This document shows, piece after piece, positions 11,324-20,627 of a stretch of 64,000 nt of DNA (its first letter is position 1; the number at the start of each line of letters is the position of its first letter). Source of the DNA: Oceanospirillaceae bacterium (GTDB lineage Bacteria > Pseudomonadota > Gammaproteobacteria > Pseudomonadales > Balneatricaceae); assembly GCA_013373085.1 (NCBI GenBank), contig JABXIM010000011.1:1-64000 (forward strand), given 5' to 3'. The notes beneath the pieces were generated by a model. The model was not told the origin of the DNA and ran no database searches. It saw only the letters and a list, made by a program, of their open reading frames with translations. Made by a program: the position numbers and the translations under genes.

Positions 11324-12608
11324 GCAGACCTTGCGTCGGTGCGTACTGCCGCTGCTGTCCGTCGCAATGCTGAGCACCAGCGTGCAAGCCGAGGTGGTGC
11401 CGCTTGACCACATCGTTGCCATTGTCAATGACGACATCATCATGCAGAGCGAACTGGACAACCGCACCAGCCTGATCCGTTCCCAGCTGGCTGCCAGCCA
11501 GACCCGTCTGCCGTCGGATGAGGTACTGCGCAAGCAGGTCCTGGATCGCCTGATCCTCGACAGCATCCAGCTGCAGATCGCCGAAGAACAGGGCATCAAG
11601 GTATCCGACCGTCAGCTCAATCAGGCAATCGAGCAGATCGCCAGCCGTAACGGCATGTCGCTGGAGCAGTTCCGCGAGGCGCTGATCGCCGAGGGCCAGG
11701 ACTACGCCAGCGCCCGCGAGCAGATCCGCAACGAACTGCTGCTGAGCCAGGTACAGCAGAGCAACGTCAACCGCCGCATTCGCGTTTCGGAGCAGGAAGT
11801 GCAGAACTTCCTGGACTCCGCACAGGGCCAACAGGCAACCAGCCCCGATTACCTGCTCAGCAACATCCTGATCGCGGTGCAGGACCAGGCGACCCCGGAA
11901 ATGCTGCGCGAAGCCGAAAACAAGGCTGTGAATATCTACCAGCAGCTGCGCGGCGGCGCCAATTTCGCCGAGATGGCCGTGGCCAACTCCAACGCCCAGA
12001 ACGCCCTTAACGGCGGCGACCTGGGCTGGCGCAAGGCCTCGGAGCTGCCGGAGGTGATCGCCACCATTGCCGGCACCCTGGAAAAGGGCGAATTCAGCAA
12101 GCCGGTGCGTATCTCCTCCGGCTTCATCATCGTGCAGCTGCGCGACAGACGCGGCAGTCAGGCCGCGCTGGTGCCGCAGACCCAGGTCAGCCATATTCTG
12201 CTCAAGCCCACCGAAATCCGTAACGAAGCCCAGACCCGGCGTCTGGCCGAGCAGCTGCGCCAGCGTATCGCCGACGGCGAATCCTTCGACCAGCTGGCGC
12301 GCCAGTACAGTGACGACACCGGCAGCGGCTCCCTCGGCGGCGACCTGTCCTGGACCCAGGCCGGCGAGATGGTGCCGGAGTTCGAGCAGGTGATGAACAA
12401 CACCGCCACCGGCGAAGTCAGCGACCCCTTCGAGTCGCGCTTCGGCTGGCACATCCTCTGGGTCCGCGACCGCCGCACCCAGGACATGAGCGGCGAAATG
12501 CGCGAAAGCAACGCCCGTTTCAGCATCCGCCAGCGCAAATACAACGAAGAGCTGACCAGCTGGCTGCGGGAAATCCGCTCCCAGGCCTACGTCGAGCTCA
12601 AGAACTGA
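11310..12608 (+). CDS. surA: Periplasmic chaperone/peptidyl-prolyl isomerase SurA
   Basis: SurA escorts unfolded outer-membrane proteins, LptD among them, through the periplasm. The 432-residue protein has a signal peptide ([17 protein letters not shown]). The N-terminal chaperone domain follows ([18 protein letters not shown], to about residue 175), then two parvulin domains (about 180-280 and 290-390). Those carry the typical [13 protein letters not shown] and [17 protein letters not shown] blocks, and a C-terminal helix closes the protein. The start at 11310 lies within the last codons of lptD and is preceded by gaggataagg, so translation is probably coupled. The lptD-surA-pdxA-rsmA-apaG-apaH order is the classical gammaproteobacterial operon. 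Confidence 0.97.
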   Translation: MKSFKQTLRRCVLPLLSVAMLSTSVQAEVVPLDHIVAIVNDDIIMQSELDNRTSLIRSQLAASQTRLPSDEVLRKQVLDRLILDSIQLQIAEEQGIKVSDRQLNQAIEQIASRNGMSLEQFREALIAEGQDYASAREQIRNELLLSQVQQSNVNRRIRVSEQEVQNFLDSAQGQQATSPDYLLSNILIAVQDQATPEMLREAENKAVNIYQQLRGGANFAEMAVANSNAQNALNGGDLGWRKASELPEVIATIAGTLEKGEFSKPVRISSGFIIVQLRDRRGSQAALVPQTQVSHILLKPTEIRNEAQTRRLAEQLRQRIADGESFDQLARQYSDDTGSGSLGGDLSWTQAGEMVPEFEQVMNNTATGEVSDPFESRFGWHILWVRDRRTQDMSGEMRESNARFSIRQRKYNEELTSWLREIRSQAYVELKN

Positions 12609-12618
12609 GGAAACGAGC

Positions 12619-13632
12619 ATGAGTGCGCAAGGCTCTGCCGTTCGCCGCCTGGCCCTGACGCCGGGCGAACCCGCCGGGATCGGTCCGGACCTCTGCGTCC
12701 AGATCGCACAGCAAACCCAGCAGCATGAACTGGTCGCGATCTGCGATCCGGATCTGCTGCGCCGGCGCGCCGAGCAGCTGCACCTGCCGTTGTCGATCGA
12801 GCTGTTCGATCCCGACGAAGCCCCCTGCCCGAGCCCCACCCGGACCCTCAAGGTACTGCCGGTGGAGCTGGCAGCGACCTGCATCCCCGGGCAGCTCGAC
12901 CCGCGCAACGCCCGCTACGTGCTGCGCACCCTCGAGATCGCCAGTCACGGCTGTCAGCAGGGACTGTTCGACGCCCTCGTCACCGCACCGGTACACAAGG
13001 GCGTGATCAACGATGCGGGCATCCCCTTCAGCGGCCACACCGAACTGCTGGAGCAGCTGACCGGCAGCGACAAGGTGGTGATGATGCTGGCCACCGAGGG
13101 ACTGCGGGTGGCGCTGGCGACCACCCACCTGCCGCTGCGCGAGGTGCCCGACGCCATCACTGCACCGCTGCTGCGGGAAGTGATCGGCGTGCTGCACGGC
13201 GATCTGAAGCGCTCGTTCGGCATTGCGGATCCGCATATCCTGGTGGCGGGGCTGAACCCCCACGCCGGTGAAGGCGGGCATATGGGGCGCGAGGAAATCG
13301 ACGTCATCGAGCCGCTGCTGGACGAGTTGCGTCAGCAGGGCATGCGCCTGACCGGCCCGCTGCCCGCCGACACCCTGTTCACCGAAAAGTACCTGAGCCA
13401 AACCGACGCCGTGCTGGCGATGTACCACGACCAGGGACTGCCGGTACTCAAGTTCAAGGGCTTCGGCAACGCCGTCAACATCACCCTGGGACTGCCGATC
13501 GTGCGCACCTCCGTCGATCACGGCACCGCCCTGGACCTGGCCGGCAGCGGCAACGCCGACAGCGGCAGCCTGCAGACCGCCATCGACTGCGCGGCCGACA
13601 TGGCCCGCCACCGTCTTTCCGAGGATTCATGA
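12619..13632 (+). CDS. pdxA: 4-hydroxythreonine-4-phosphate dehydrogenase
   Basis: PdxA oxidises 4-phosphohydroxy-L-threonine with NAD(P) in pyridoxal 5'-phosphate synthesis. At 337 residues it is full length. It begins [15 protein letters not shown] and carries the metal-ligand histidines in [23 protein letters not shown] and [15 protein letters not shown], followed by [18 protein letters not shown]. The start ATG lies 10 bp after surA with gaggaaacg as ribosome-binding site. The stop overlaps the rsmA start as ATGA. Confidence 0.97.
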   Translation: MSAQGSAVRRLALTPGEPAGIGPDLCVQIAQQTQQHELVAICDPDLLRRRAEQLHLPLSIELFDPDEAPCPSPTRTLKVLPVELAATCIPGQLDPRNARYVLRTLEIASHGCQQGLFDALVTAPVHKGVINDAGIPFSGHTELLEQLTGSDKVVMMLATEGLRVALATTHLPLREVPDAITAPLLREVIGVLHGDLKRSFGIADPHILVAGLNPHAGEGGHMGREEIDVIEPLLDELRQQGMRLTGPLPADTLFTEKYLSQTDAVLAMYHDQGLPVLKFKGFGNAVNITLGLPIVRTSVDHGTALDLAGSGNADSGSLQTAIDCAADMARHRLSEDS

Positions 13633-14456
13633 GCAAAAAACCCGCCGGGCACAAGGCCCGCAAGCGCTTCGGCCAGAACTTTCTCCACGATGCCGGCGTG
13701 ATCCGCCGCATCATCCGCTCCATTGCCCCGCGCGAAGGCGAGCACCTGGTTGAAATCGGCCCCGGCCTCGGTGCCCTCACCGAGGAGCTGCTGGCCGAGG
13801 CCAACGCGCTCGATGCGATCGAGCTGGACCGCGATCTGGTGCCGGTGCTGCGCACCAAGTTCTTCAACTACGGCGAGCGCTTCCGCATCTTCGAAACCGA
13901 TGCGCTGAAGTTCGACTTCACACAGCTGAAAGAGGACGATCGGCCGCTGCGCGTGGTCGGCAACCTGCCGTACAACATCTCGACGCCGCTGATCTTCCAC
14001 CTGCTCAGCCATGCCGGTCTGATCCGGGACATGCATTTCATGCTGCAGAAGGAAGTGGTCGACCGTCTCGCCGCCGAGCCCGGCACCAGCGATTACGGCC
14101 GCCTCGGCATCATGGCGCAGTACCACTGCCGCGTCGATCCGCTGTTCATCGTGCCGCCGGGCGCCTTCAACCCGGCGCCCAAGGTGGACTCGGCCATCGT
14201 GCGGCTGACCCCGTATGCCACACCGCCCCATCCGGCCAAGGACGTCGGGCAGCTCGAAACGGTGGTGCGCACCGCCTTCGGCCAGCGCCGCAAGACCCTG
14301 CGCAACAACCTCCGCACCCTGCTGAGCGCCGATGAACTGGAGGCGCTGGGCATCGATCCGGGCCTGCGCCCCGAGCGACTAACCCTGGCAGAATTTGTTA
14401 AGATCAGCGATCACTTAAGCGACAGACAAGAAACGGAGCATAATGGAGCCGAGTAA
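13629..14456 (+). CDS. rsmA: 16S rRNA (adenine1518/1519-N6) dimethyltransferase
   Basis: RsmA (KsgA) dimethylates two adjacent adenines in the 3' hairpin of 16S rRNA during small-subunit maturation. The 275-residue protein shows [12 protein letters not shown], the SAM-binding motif [15 protein letters not shown], acidic motif II IELDRDL, and the catalytic motif [14 protein letters not shown], then [18 protein letters not shown]. It is coupled upstream to pdxA (ATGA) and overlaps apaG by 14 bp. The C-terminal acidic tail ends NGAE. Confidence 0.97.
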   Translation: MSKKPAGHKARKRFGQNFLHDAGVIRRIIRSIAPREGEHLVEIGPGLGALTEELLAEANALDAIELDRDLVPVLRTKFFNYGERFRIFETDALKFDFTQLKEDDRPLRVVGNLPYNISTPLIFHLLSHAGLIRDMHFMLQKEVVDRLAAEPGTSDYGRLGIMAQYHCRVDPLFIVPPGAFNPAPKVDSAIVRLTPYATPPHPAKDVGQLETVVRTAFGQRRKTLRNNLRTLLSADELEALGIDPGLRPERLTLAEFVKISDHLSDRQETEHNGAE

Positions 14457-14829
14457 ATTGGGTGAGAATGTCCAGATCGACGTCACTACGAACTATCTCA
14501 GCGAGCAGTCGGACCCGGACAGCAAGCGCTTCGTGTTTTCGTACCATATCACCATCACCAACCATAACGACCGCAGCGTGCAGCTGCTAAGCCGCCGCTG
14601 GCTGATCATCGACGGCAACGAGCACTCGCAGGAAGTGGTTGGCGAAGGCGTCGTCGGCGAACAGCCGCTGATCGAGCCAGGCGACAGCTACAGCTATACC
14701 AGCGGCACCGTGCTGGCGACCCGCGTCGGCAGCATGCAGGGCCACTATCATATGCGCGATGCCGAAGGCTTGGAGTTCGACGCTCCGATCGCGCCCTTCA
14801 CCCTGGCCCAGCCCAACGCGCTGCACTGA
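14443..14829 (+). CDS. apaG: ApaG-domain protein (Co2+/Mg2+ efflux-associated ApaG)
   Basis: A single immunoglobulin-like ApaG domain of 128 residues, the usual length. Conserved features include YHITITNHNDRSVQLLSRRW, VVGEQPLIEPGDSYSYTSG and the C-terminal GHYHMRDAEGLEFDAPI. Its biochemical role is not settled; the family is linked genetically to metal resistance and dinucleotide metabolism. It lies between rsmA (14-bp overlap) and apaH (11-bp gap), in the standard operon. Confidence 0.95.
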   Translation: MEPSKLGENVQIDVTTNYLSEQSDPDSKRFVFSYHITITNHNDRSVQLLSRRWLIIDGNEHSQEVVGEGVVGEQPLIEPGDSYSYTSGTVLATRVGSMQGHYHMRDAEGLEFDAPIAPFTLAQPNALH

Positions 14830-14840
14830 GCCGCGCCGCC

Positions 14841-15695
14841 ATGGCTACCTACGCGATAGGCGACATCCAGGGGTGCTTCGACCAGCTGCAGGCCCTGCTG
14901 GCGCAGGTCGGCTTCAGCGGCTCGGACCGGCTCTGGCTCGCCGGCGACCTGGTGAACCGCGGACCGAAGTCGCTGGAAACGCTGCGCTTCGTCAAAAGTC
15001 TCGGTGATCGCGCCCAGATTGTGCTCGGCAACCACGACCTGCACCTGCTGGCGATCCACTACGGCGCCACCCGGCCAAGGCGCAGCGACACGCTGGACGA
15101 GATCCTCGACGCCCCCGACCGCGACGAACTGATGCACTGGCTGCGGATGCAGCCGCTGCTGATCCACGACGCCGGGCTCGACTTCGTCATGGTCCATGCA
15201 GGAATACCGCCGGCCTGGTCGTTGAAGAAGGCCAAACGCCGCGCCCGCGAGGTCGAGCAGGTGCTGCACGGCACCCTGGCGCGGGAGTTCTTCCAGCACA
15301 TGTACGGCAACGAGCCGGACCACTGGTACAAGGGCCTGGAAGGCTGGGCGCGGCTGCGCGTCATCACCAACTACCTGACGCGGATGCGCTTCTGCGACCA
15401 CAACGGCCGCCTCGACTTCAGCGCCAAGGGCGGGCTCGAGACCCAGCCGCAAGGCTTCCTGCCCTGGTACGCCCATCCGCGCAAGGCCCACAAACACCGA
15501 ATAATTTTCGGCCACTGGGCGGCGCTCGAAGGCGGCGCCTCGGACCACAGCCTGTTCTCGCTGGATACCGGCTGCGTCTGGGGCAACAGCCTCACCGCGA
15601 TGCGACTCGAAGACCAGGCATTCTTTTCCTGCGACTGCAGCTGCAACCGGCGCCCGTCCACCAAAAATCACCAGGAGGTTTCCACCAATGGATGA
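14841..15695 (+). CDS. apaH: Symmetrical bis(5'-nucleosyl)-tetraphosphatase
   Basis: ApaH splits Ap4A into two ADP and also decaps Np4-capped RNA. The 284-residue calcineurin-like phosphoesterase shows all metal motifs: GDIQGC, AGDLVNRGPKSLET, LGNHDLHLLA, then VMVHAGIPP, and FGHWAAL near the C terminus. The C terminus (about 25 residues, Cys- and Lys-rich) continues beyond the catalytic fold and overlaps glpE by 8 bp. The start is at 14841, 11 bp after apaG. Confidence 0.96.
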   Translation: MATYAIGDIQGCFDQLQALLAQVGFSGSDRLWLAGDLVNRGPKSLETLRFVKSLGDRAQIVLGNHDLHLLAIHYGATRPRRSDTLDEILDAPDRDELMHWLRMQPLLIHDAGLDFVMVHAGIPPAWSLKKAKRRAREVEQVLHGTLAREFFQHMYGNEPDHWYKGLEGWARLRVITNYLTRMRFCDHNGRLDFSAKGGLETQPQGFLPWYAHPRKAHKHRIIFGHWAALEGGASDHSLFSLDTGCVWGNSLTAMRLEDQAFFSCDCSCNRRPSTKNHQEVSTNG

Positions 15696-16005
15696 ATTCA
15701 AGTGCATTTCCAGCCAGGAAGCCCTGGCGCTGATCGAACAGGGCGCGACCATCGCGGATATCCGCGACCCCGAGAGTTTCGCCCAGAACCATATCGTAGG
15801 CTCGGTGCGCCTGAGCAACGAGAACCTGCAGGACTTTATCCGCGACAGCGACATGGACAAGCCGCTGATCGTCTGCTGCTACCACGGTTTCAGCAGCCAG
15901 AACGCCGCAGCCCAGCTGGCTCATTTCGGTTTCGATGCGGTCTACAGCCTCAACGGCGGCTTCGAGGGCTGGCAGGCGGAACACCCGGACAAGTGCAGCC
16001 GCTGA
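15688..16005 (+). CDS. glpE: Thiosulfate sulfurtransferase GlpE (rhodanese)
   Basis: A single-domain rhodanese of 105 residues that transfers sulfane sulfur from thiosulfate to cyanide or thioredoxin. The active-site loop is VCCYHGFSSQ, with the catalytic Cys at the second position of CC. The early ADIRDPESFAQNHIVGSV block is also typical. It has a strong ribosome-binding site (caggaggtttccacc) and overlaps the end of apaH. Its stop codon overlaps the cca start as TGATG. Confidence 0.94.
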   Translation: MDEFKCISSQEALALIEQGATIADIRDPESFAQNHIVGSVRLSNENLQDFIRDSDMDKPLIVCCYHGFSSQNAAAQLAHFGFDAVYSLNGGFEGWQAEHPDKCSR

Positions 16006-17138
16006 TGCAGGTCTACCTGGTCGGCGGTGCGGTTCGCGACAAGCTGCTGGGCTACCCGGTCTACGACCACGACTGGGTGGTGGTCGGCGCCACCCCGCAA
16101 CAGATGGTGGAGCGGGGTTTCCAGCCGGTCGGCGCGGACTTCCCGGTGTTCATCCACCCCGAGAGCGGTGAGGAATACGCCCTGGCCCGCACCGAACGCA
16201 AGTCCGGTCGCGGCTACACCGGCTTCCAGTACCATGCCAGCCCCGACGTCACCCTGGAGCAGGACCTCAAACGCCGCGACCTGACCATCAACGCGATGGC
16301 GGAGACCGAAGACGGCACCCTGATCGACCCCTATGGCGGCGAACACGACTTGGAAGCCCGGGTGCTGCGGCACGTCTCGCCGGCGTTCGCCGAAGACCCG
16401 CTGCGGGTGCTGCGCGTAGCCCGCTTCGCCGCGCGCTACGCCCATCTGGGCTTCACCCTGGCGGACGAGACCCTGGCGCTGATGCGCGAACTCTCCAGCG
16501 GCGACGAACTGGAGTACCTCACCGCCGAGCGCGTATGGCAGGAATTCGAACGCGCGCTGGGCGAGCGCTCTCCCGGCGTTTTCCTCGAGGTGCTGCACCG
16601 CTGCGGCGCGCTGCCGGCACTGCTGCCGGAAGTTGCCGAGTTACCGGTCCACCCCGAATGGTGCCGCCTGACGATGCTGCTGACACAGCTCGACGAAGCG
16701 CGTGAACGCTTCGCACTGCTGCTCGGCGCCGCACTCTCGGAACTGGACGAGGAAGACGCGGCGGCACGGATCGAGGCACTGTGCCAGCGCCTGCGCACGC
16801 CGAAGGCCTACCGCGACCAGTCGCTGCTGGTCAGCCGCCACCACCGCGCCCTGTACGCACTGCCGGCGCTCGACGGCGACGCCCGTTTGAGCCTGGCGCA
16901 AAGCCTCGACCTGATGCGCCGCCCGCAGCGTATCGAAAGCCTCGCGGCCTGCTTCGACCGCCTCGCCGACTGGCTGGGACAGCGCTGCAACGGCCAGGCC
17001 TGGCTGGCGGCGCTGCACGGCGCGCTAGGCGGGATCGAAGCGAAAGGACTGATGCAGGAAGGATTCAGCGGCAAGGCGCTGGGCGACGAGCTCAAGCGTC
17101 GCCAGCGCGACGCCTGCGCCGCACTCGAATTCGACTGA
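16005..17138 (+). CDS. cca: CCA tRNA nucleotidyltransferase, short form
   Basis: Adds or repairs the 3' CCA end of tRNAs without a template. The 377-residue class II enzyme starts VYLVGGAVRDKLLG, with the catalytic acidic pair DHD (Asp21, Asp23). It continues with RRDLTINAMAE and EDPLRVLRVARFAARY, then the EYLTAERVWQEFERAL neck region. The C-terminal part lacks the HD phosphohydrolase motif present in the longer E. coli enzyme, so this is the shorter Pseudomonas-like form. The start was set by the TGATG overlap with glpE; upstream in-frame extension lies inside glpE. Confidence 0.96.
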   Translation: MQVYLVGGAVRDKLLGYPVYDHDWVVVGATPQQMVERGFQPVGADFPVFIHPESGEEYALARTERKSGRGYTGFQYHASPDVTLEQDLKRRDLTINAMAETEDGTLIDPYGGEHDLEARVLRHVSPAFAEDPLRVLRVARFAARYAHLGFTLADETLALMRELSSGDELEYLTAERVWQEFERALGERSPGVFLEVLHRCGALPALLPEVAELPVHPEWCRLTMLLTQLDEARERFALLLGAALSELDEEDAAARIEALCQRLRTPKAYRDQSLLVSRHHRALYALPALDGDARLSLAQSLDLMRRPQRIESLAACFDRLADWLGQRCNGQAWLAALHGALGGIEAKGLMQEGFSGKALGDELKRRQRDACAALEFD

Positions 17139-17178
17139 AACTCTGCAGGAGCGGATTCGACTATGGTGGGAGCGGCGC

Positions 17179-17263
17179 GTGGGAGCGACGCCTCGTCGCG
17201 AATAGTTGCGAACAGCTTTCACTGAGACATCACAAAAGCTTCGCAACGGGGCGTCGCTCCCAC
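17179..17263. repeat. REP doublet (REPIN-like) between cca and folK
   Basis: gtgggagcgacgcctcgt... at 17179-17205 is mirrored by ...ggggcgtcgctcccac at 17240-17263. This gives an inverted pair of about 24 bp with a 34-bp spacer. It is the best preserved member of the window's gtgggagc/gtaggagc repeat family and lies in a convergent gap. An extra partial unit (ggtgggagcggcgc) precedes it at 17165-17178. Confidence 0.85.
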
Positions 17264-17291
17264 AATAGAAGGACGCCCTGCGGGAACCACC

Positions 17292-17807
17292 TCAACCCGC
17301 CCGGGAAATCACCTCGCCCCGCCAGACGAAATCCACCGGCCAGAGGCTTTGCTTCGTCTTGTCGTAGGCTTGCCAGAGTTCGGCGTAGGAGAGCCCTTTT
17401 TCCGGGTGCAGGGTGTCGGGCGCGATCTCGGCCAGCGGCTGCAGTACGAAGGCGTTCTTGAGGATTTCGGCACGGGGCAGCTCGACGCCGTCGACAGGGC
17501 CGCTGAGCGCGTCGTAGGTGAGGATGTCGATATCCAGCGTCCTGCCGCTGAACTTCGGGCCCTGGCGGCAGCGACCGTTGCGATCCTCGATCGCCTTCAG
17601 GGTACGGGACAGCTCGCCCACCGACAGCGCGGTCTCGAACCCCGCCACCAGGTTGTAAAAGGGGCTGCCGTCGAACCCCACCGCCTCGCTCTCGAACACC
17701 GTCGAGATCGCCAGCTCGCCGAAGGCATCCGCCAGCTCATCGAGTGCCGCGAGTACGTGGCGCTCGCGTTCGATATTGCTGCCGATACCCACGTACACCT
17801 GTGCCAT
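17292..17807 (-). CDS. folK: 6-hydroxymethyl-7,8-dihydropterin pyrophosphokinase
   Basis: HPPK transfers pyrophosphate from ATP to hydroxymethyl-dihydropterin in folate synthesis. The 171-residue protein has VYVGIGSNIERERHV, SPFYNLVAGFET, the pterin/ATP loop around KAIEDRNGR, and the HPPK signature GRTLDIDILTY. The start ATG overlaps the folB stop as TGATG, so folB and folK form a coupled two-gene operon carrying consecutive pathway steps. The C-terminal VDFVWRGEVI extension is ordinary for Pseudomonas-type proteins. Confidence 0.95.
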   Translation of the reverse strand: MAQVYVGIGSNIERERHVLAALDELADAFGELAISTVFESEAVGFDGSPFYNLVAGFETALSVGELSRTLKAIEDRNGRCRQGPKFSGRTLDIDILTYDALSGPVDGVELPRAEILKNAFVLQPLAEIAPDTLHPEKGLSYAELWQAYDKTKQSLWPVDFVWRGEVISRAG

Positions 17808-18163
17808 CAGAAGGCCTCGCCGCGCTCGATCATCACACCCACGTCCCGCGCACCGCGAATCGCGCCGGGCTTGCCGAGGCGCAGGCGCAGCCAGCGCACG
17901 CCGAACTCCTGCATCACGATCTGCGCGATCTCTTCGGCCATGGTCTCGACCAGCAGGAACTCGCTTTCCTCGATAAAGGCGATCAGGCGCTTGGAAACGG
18001 ATTTGTAGTTCAGGGTGTTCTCGATATCCTCGGTCGCCGCCGCATCGCGGATATCCGTGCCCATCTCCAGGTCCAGGCTGACCGTCTGGCGCACTTCGCG
18101 CTCCCAGTCGTAGATGCCGATGACCGTTTCCACCTTAAGCTCGCGTATGTAGACAATATCCAC
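17807..18163 (-). CDS. folB: Dihydroneopterin aldolase
   Basis: FolB cleaves dihydroneopterin to 6-hydroxymethyl-dihydropterin and glycolaldehyde. The 118-residue protein starts MDIVYIRELKVETVIGIYDWE, the typical N terminus, and has LNYKSVSKRLIAFIE, FLLVETMAEEIAQ (active-site Glu) and the conserved LGKPGAIRGARDVGV near the end. It is the first gene of folBK. To its right, the housekeeping synteny stops and the accessory patch begins. Confidence 0.95.
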   Translation of the reverse strand: MDIVYIRELKVETVIGIYDWEREVRQTVSLDLEMGTDIRDAAATEDIENTLNYKSVSKRLIAFIEESEFLLVETMAEEIAQIVMQEFGVRWLRLRLGKPGAIRGARDVGVMIERGEAF

Positions 18164-18689
18164 GAATAACCCAGTAAATATCTGATTCAGCTGATTTTTT
18201 CCGGCGCTCGCGACAAAAGCCCGCTACCACCGGTCACCGCAATGGCAGGGAACAGGCTGCCAGCATGCGTATCTTACCACCCACCGCCGCCCGGCGGTGC
18301 GCAAAACTGCGGCGCAGCATAGAGACTGGTCACCGAACAGGCAAGTCTGAATAGCCGATTCGCAGCGCCATCACGTCGGTCTGTCGCCCTCGCAGAGGAT
18401 CAGGTCGTATAGCTTACGACAGATGGATACCGCGTCGGTCTGATGACGCTATGCCCTGTAGAACATGCCTGGACTGCTACCGCCTCTGATGGGTTACTGC
18501 CGTCAGCACAAGGTCAACAAAGACGAACTATGCTTGATCACAGGGTGCGGACTTGTGGAGCAGTGGCTTTCCAGTAAAGCCGTAGCATGAGGCCTCTGAC
18601 CCGAGTGGCAAGGGCATCTTTCTCGGTCCAATAACAACTACAAATTATAAATTTCGGAAAGCGTGTGCTGATAAAAGGAGCGCAGACCA
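18164..18689. other. 526-bp gap at the edge of the accessory patch
   Basis: No convincing gene or structured RNA seen. The left part must carry the folB promoter. Base composition drops towards the right end (tacaaattataaatttcgg just before the next gene), marking the transition into AT-richer DNA. Confidence 0.5.
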
Positions 18690-18935
18690 GTGAGATTGAT
18701 CGTTCTAATAGTAGCCCTTCTGCTTGTCGGCCTTCTCGTTCACCGTCAATTAAATGTAGGAACCAGTAATCAAGTTGAGACTAAACTCGACGAAATGGAT
18801 ATAAAAACTGGCGTCGATACACCCAGCGTCCCAACACGACCGCAGGATGTTAAGAAATTTGGTCAGGATATGAATGAGTTTATTAACAAAGCGGCATCAG
18901 AACGGGCTGAGAAGCTTAATCAAGAGCAATATTGA
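18690..18935 (+). CDS. Small single-pass membrane protein, unknown function
   Basis: An 81-residue protein with one N-terminal transmembrane helix (LIVLIVALLLVGLLVH). A soluble acidic/Lys-rich tail follows, ending in a probable helix (QDMNEFINKAASERAEKLNQ). The start is GTG at 18690, supported by aaaaggag nine bases upstream. I do not recognise the family. Its tail should face the periplasm or cytoplasm depending on insertion. It is immediately followed (stop TGA then ATG, no gap) by a second small frame that carries an amber codon. Confidence 0.7.
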   Translation: MRLIVLIVALLLVGLLVHRQLNVGTSNQVETKLDEMDIKTGVDTPSVPTRPQDVKKFGQDMNEFINKAASERAEKLNQEQY

Positions 18936-19097
18936 ATGAATCAACCATCTCAGAACTTACCTCAGCTGTTTGAGACACCATATGCATCCGTTCTAAAAGA
19001 TCCCGACATACGATAGCTTCGTGATAACGCAGGGGCAATTTTTGTCTTTTTCGCTAGATGGCTTTTAATAAAGCCTTCTTTCAAAGGATGGCGGTAG
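18936..19097 (+). pseudogene. Small ORF interrupted by an in-frame amber codon
   Basis: Starting directly after the preceding stop codon, the frame reads MNQPSQNLPQLFETPYA and continues to residue 26. It then meets TAG at 19014-19016 and stays open for another 26 codons rich in hydrophobic residues (AGAIFVFFARWLLIKP) to TAG at 19095. The downstream half looks like a membrane segment. The unit is either a nonsense-inactivated two-part gene or a 26-residue peptide followed by chance sequence. No family recognised. Confidence 0.4.
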
Positions 19098-19129
19098 TGA
19101 ATAACAAGTCAGTGAATAACAGGTGACAC

Positions 19130-19603
19130 ATGCGCCTTACAAGTTGTGAAATTCATTCAAAGCTCACTGCCTTCCTAATATCAACAGCATTACTGATACC
19201 CACTTCTGCATGTACTACGAAACCACCAGATCAGGTTTATAGTTATGGTGTATTCTTTGACAATATCATGCTGGTAGGAGAGTTTGCCTGGAACCTTTTA
19301 GATTCTGGTCACTTACCGGGAATTGATAAAAACTCTCATGGTACCTTGACGATGGCCGGATGGTTTAATGAACAAAATCAAGCAACTCGCGATGGCTTTA
19401 AATTTCCAATCTACATAACGGCCCAAGCTTTTAATGACAACCAAAATGATATTATCTATCTGTATACATTTCACAAAGAAGACAATGAAAGCCAGTGGTT
19501 GCTTATAAAGGCCTCAAAAACAAATATAAATGGAGAAATTATCGATAGCAACCTTCCACTACCATCCAAGGACATTCAGAAAAAAATATACAACTCTATG
19601 TAA
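19130..19603 (+). CDS. Predicted lipoprotein of unknown function
   Basis: A 157-residue protein with a lipoprotein signal: a hydrophobic stretch (LTAFLISTALLIPTSAC) ending in the lipobox, with Cys28 as the lipidated residue. The mature part (VYSYGVFFDNIMLVGEF, FPIYITAQAFNDNQN) has no motif I recognise. Codon use is strikingly AT-rich compared with the flanking housekeeping genes, pointing to horizontal acquisition. No clear ribosome-binding site beyond aacaggtgacac. It is not obviously part of an operon. Confidence 0.65.
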   Translation: MRLTSCEIHSKLTAFLISTALLIPTSACTTKPPDQVYSYGVFFDNIMLVGEFAWNLLDSGHLPGIDKNSHGTLTMAGWFNEQNQATRDGFKFPIYITAQAFNDNQNDIIYLYTFHKEDNESQWLLIKASKTNINGEIIDSNLPLPSKDIQKKIYNSM

Positions 19604-20099
19604 TAATATTACCCGCCTTATCTAGGGAACCTACGCCTAACTTAAGTTTTGCCGATACCCTGCTTTGGACAGAAAGGCTGTCGAGGTTACAACCATACTC
19701 TGAGGGTAACTTGATAGCCTGCCTTACGATGAAGTCCAGCGGCTCGAAAATCACATGCGTTTTGCCGTCCCGCTAAGGCGTCTTGAGCTGGTGCCGTGCA
19801 TTGCCATTGGGTCCCAGAGACCGCCGCTTCCGTCCCGGGCTTGAGATATACCGGCACCGCCTTTCCAGCTTGCTGCGTTCATCGGTTCTGGCTGCCACCC
19901 AGGCGTTAAGGGAGCCTCCAGCCTTCTAAACTACCCCGTCATCAAATGGCTCATAGCAGGGCGGCAAGAGATGCAATTGAGGAATCCCTCGATAGGGTGA
20001 TCCGGCTGATATCGAGATTCGTACATAAACCAGCGCTGGCGAAACGGTAATAAGTTTCCACTTGCGATTACAAAACACCACTATTGGGGAGCAGAAACA
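19604..20099. other. 496-bp gap with a repeat copy and one tiny frame
   Basis: It contains the first copy of a ~49-bp direct repeat (19624-19672). A 34-codon frame at 19946-20050 (MAHSRAARDAIEESLDRVI...) could encode an amphipathic helix but has no support beyond being open. The gggga upstream of 20100 is the fasciclin gene's ribosome-binding site. Otherwise nothing is recognised. Confidence 0.4.
19624..19672 (+). repeat. 49-bp direct repeat, copy A
   Basis: agggaacctacgcctaactt and the following ~29 bases recur at 21574-21622 with only a few differences. The two copies bracket about 1.95 kb containing the fasciclin gene and the decayed ADP-ribosylglycohydrolase. Confidence 0.75.
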
Positions 20100-20627
20100 A
20101 TGAAAATAAAAGTCGCGCTTTCAGTTTTTATCGTGGCCATCATGGGCACGTCGGGTTTGTCGATGGCGGAGCCGAATAACGCACGATTCAAGCCAGGCGA
20201 TAAAAATATTGCAGAGATAGCAACGTCGGATCCGAATAATTTCAGCACTCTTGTGGCCGCCCTTGTGTGCACCGATCTGGTCGGGGCCGTTAGTAACCCG
20301 TATGACGAACTGACCGTATTCGCCCCTACCAACGCCGCCTTTGCAGTGCTAAACCTCGACGCATCAAATATCTGCAATGAATTCGACACGGCAACTTTGA
20401 CAACCATACTCCTATACCATGTTACCGGAGAGAGACGCCCATCACCGAGCATTATCAATGGATTCGACAAGAGCGTCGATATGCTGGCCGGAGGGAGTAT
20501 TTACCCCGATGGCGGCGGCAGCTTGACTATTCGTGACAATGGGGATAACCCAGTCCAGATTACCACGCCCGACGTCCTGGCCAGCAATGGAATCATTCAT
20601 GTCGTCGATCACGTGCTACTACCGTAA
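20100..20627 (+). CDS. Secreted fasciclin (FAS1)-domain protein
   Basis: A 175-residue exported protein with one FAS1 domain, a fold used in cell adhesion and extracellular matrix interactions. The signal peptide is MKIKVALSVFIVAIMGTSGLSMA. The domain shows the H1-type motif DELTVFAPTNAAFAVL, the central YH segment LLYHVTGERR, and the H2-type ending NGIIHVVDHVLLP. The start ATG at 20100 has ggggag seven bases upstream. Two cysteines (ALVCTDL and SNICNEF) may form a disulfide in the periplasm. It stands alone between non-coding stretches. Partner or substrate unknown. Confidence 0.88.
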   Translation: MKIKVALSVFIVAIMGTSGLSMAEPNNARFKPGDKNIAEIATSDPNNFSTLVAALVCTDLVGAVSNPYDELTVFAPTNAAFAVLNLDASNICNEFDTATLTTILLYHVTGERRPSPSIINGFDKSVDMLAGGSIYPDGGGSLTIRDNGDNPVQITTPDVLASNGIIHVVDHVLLP

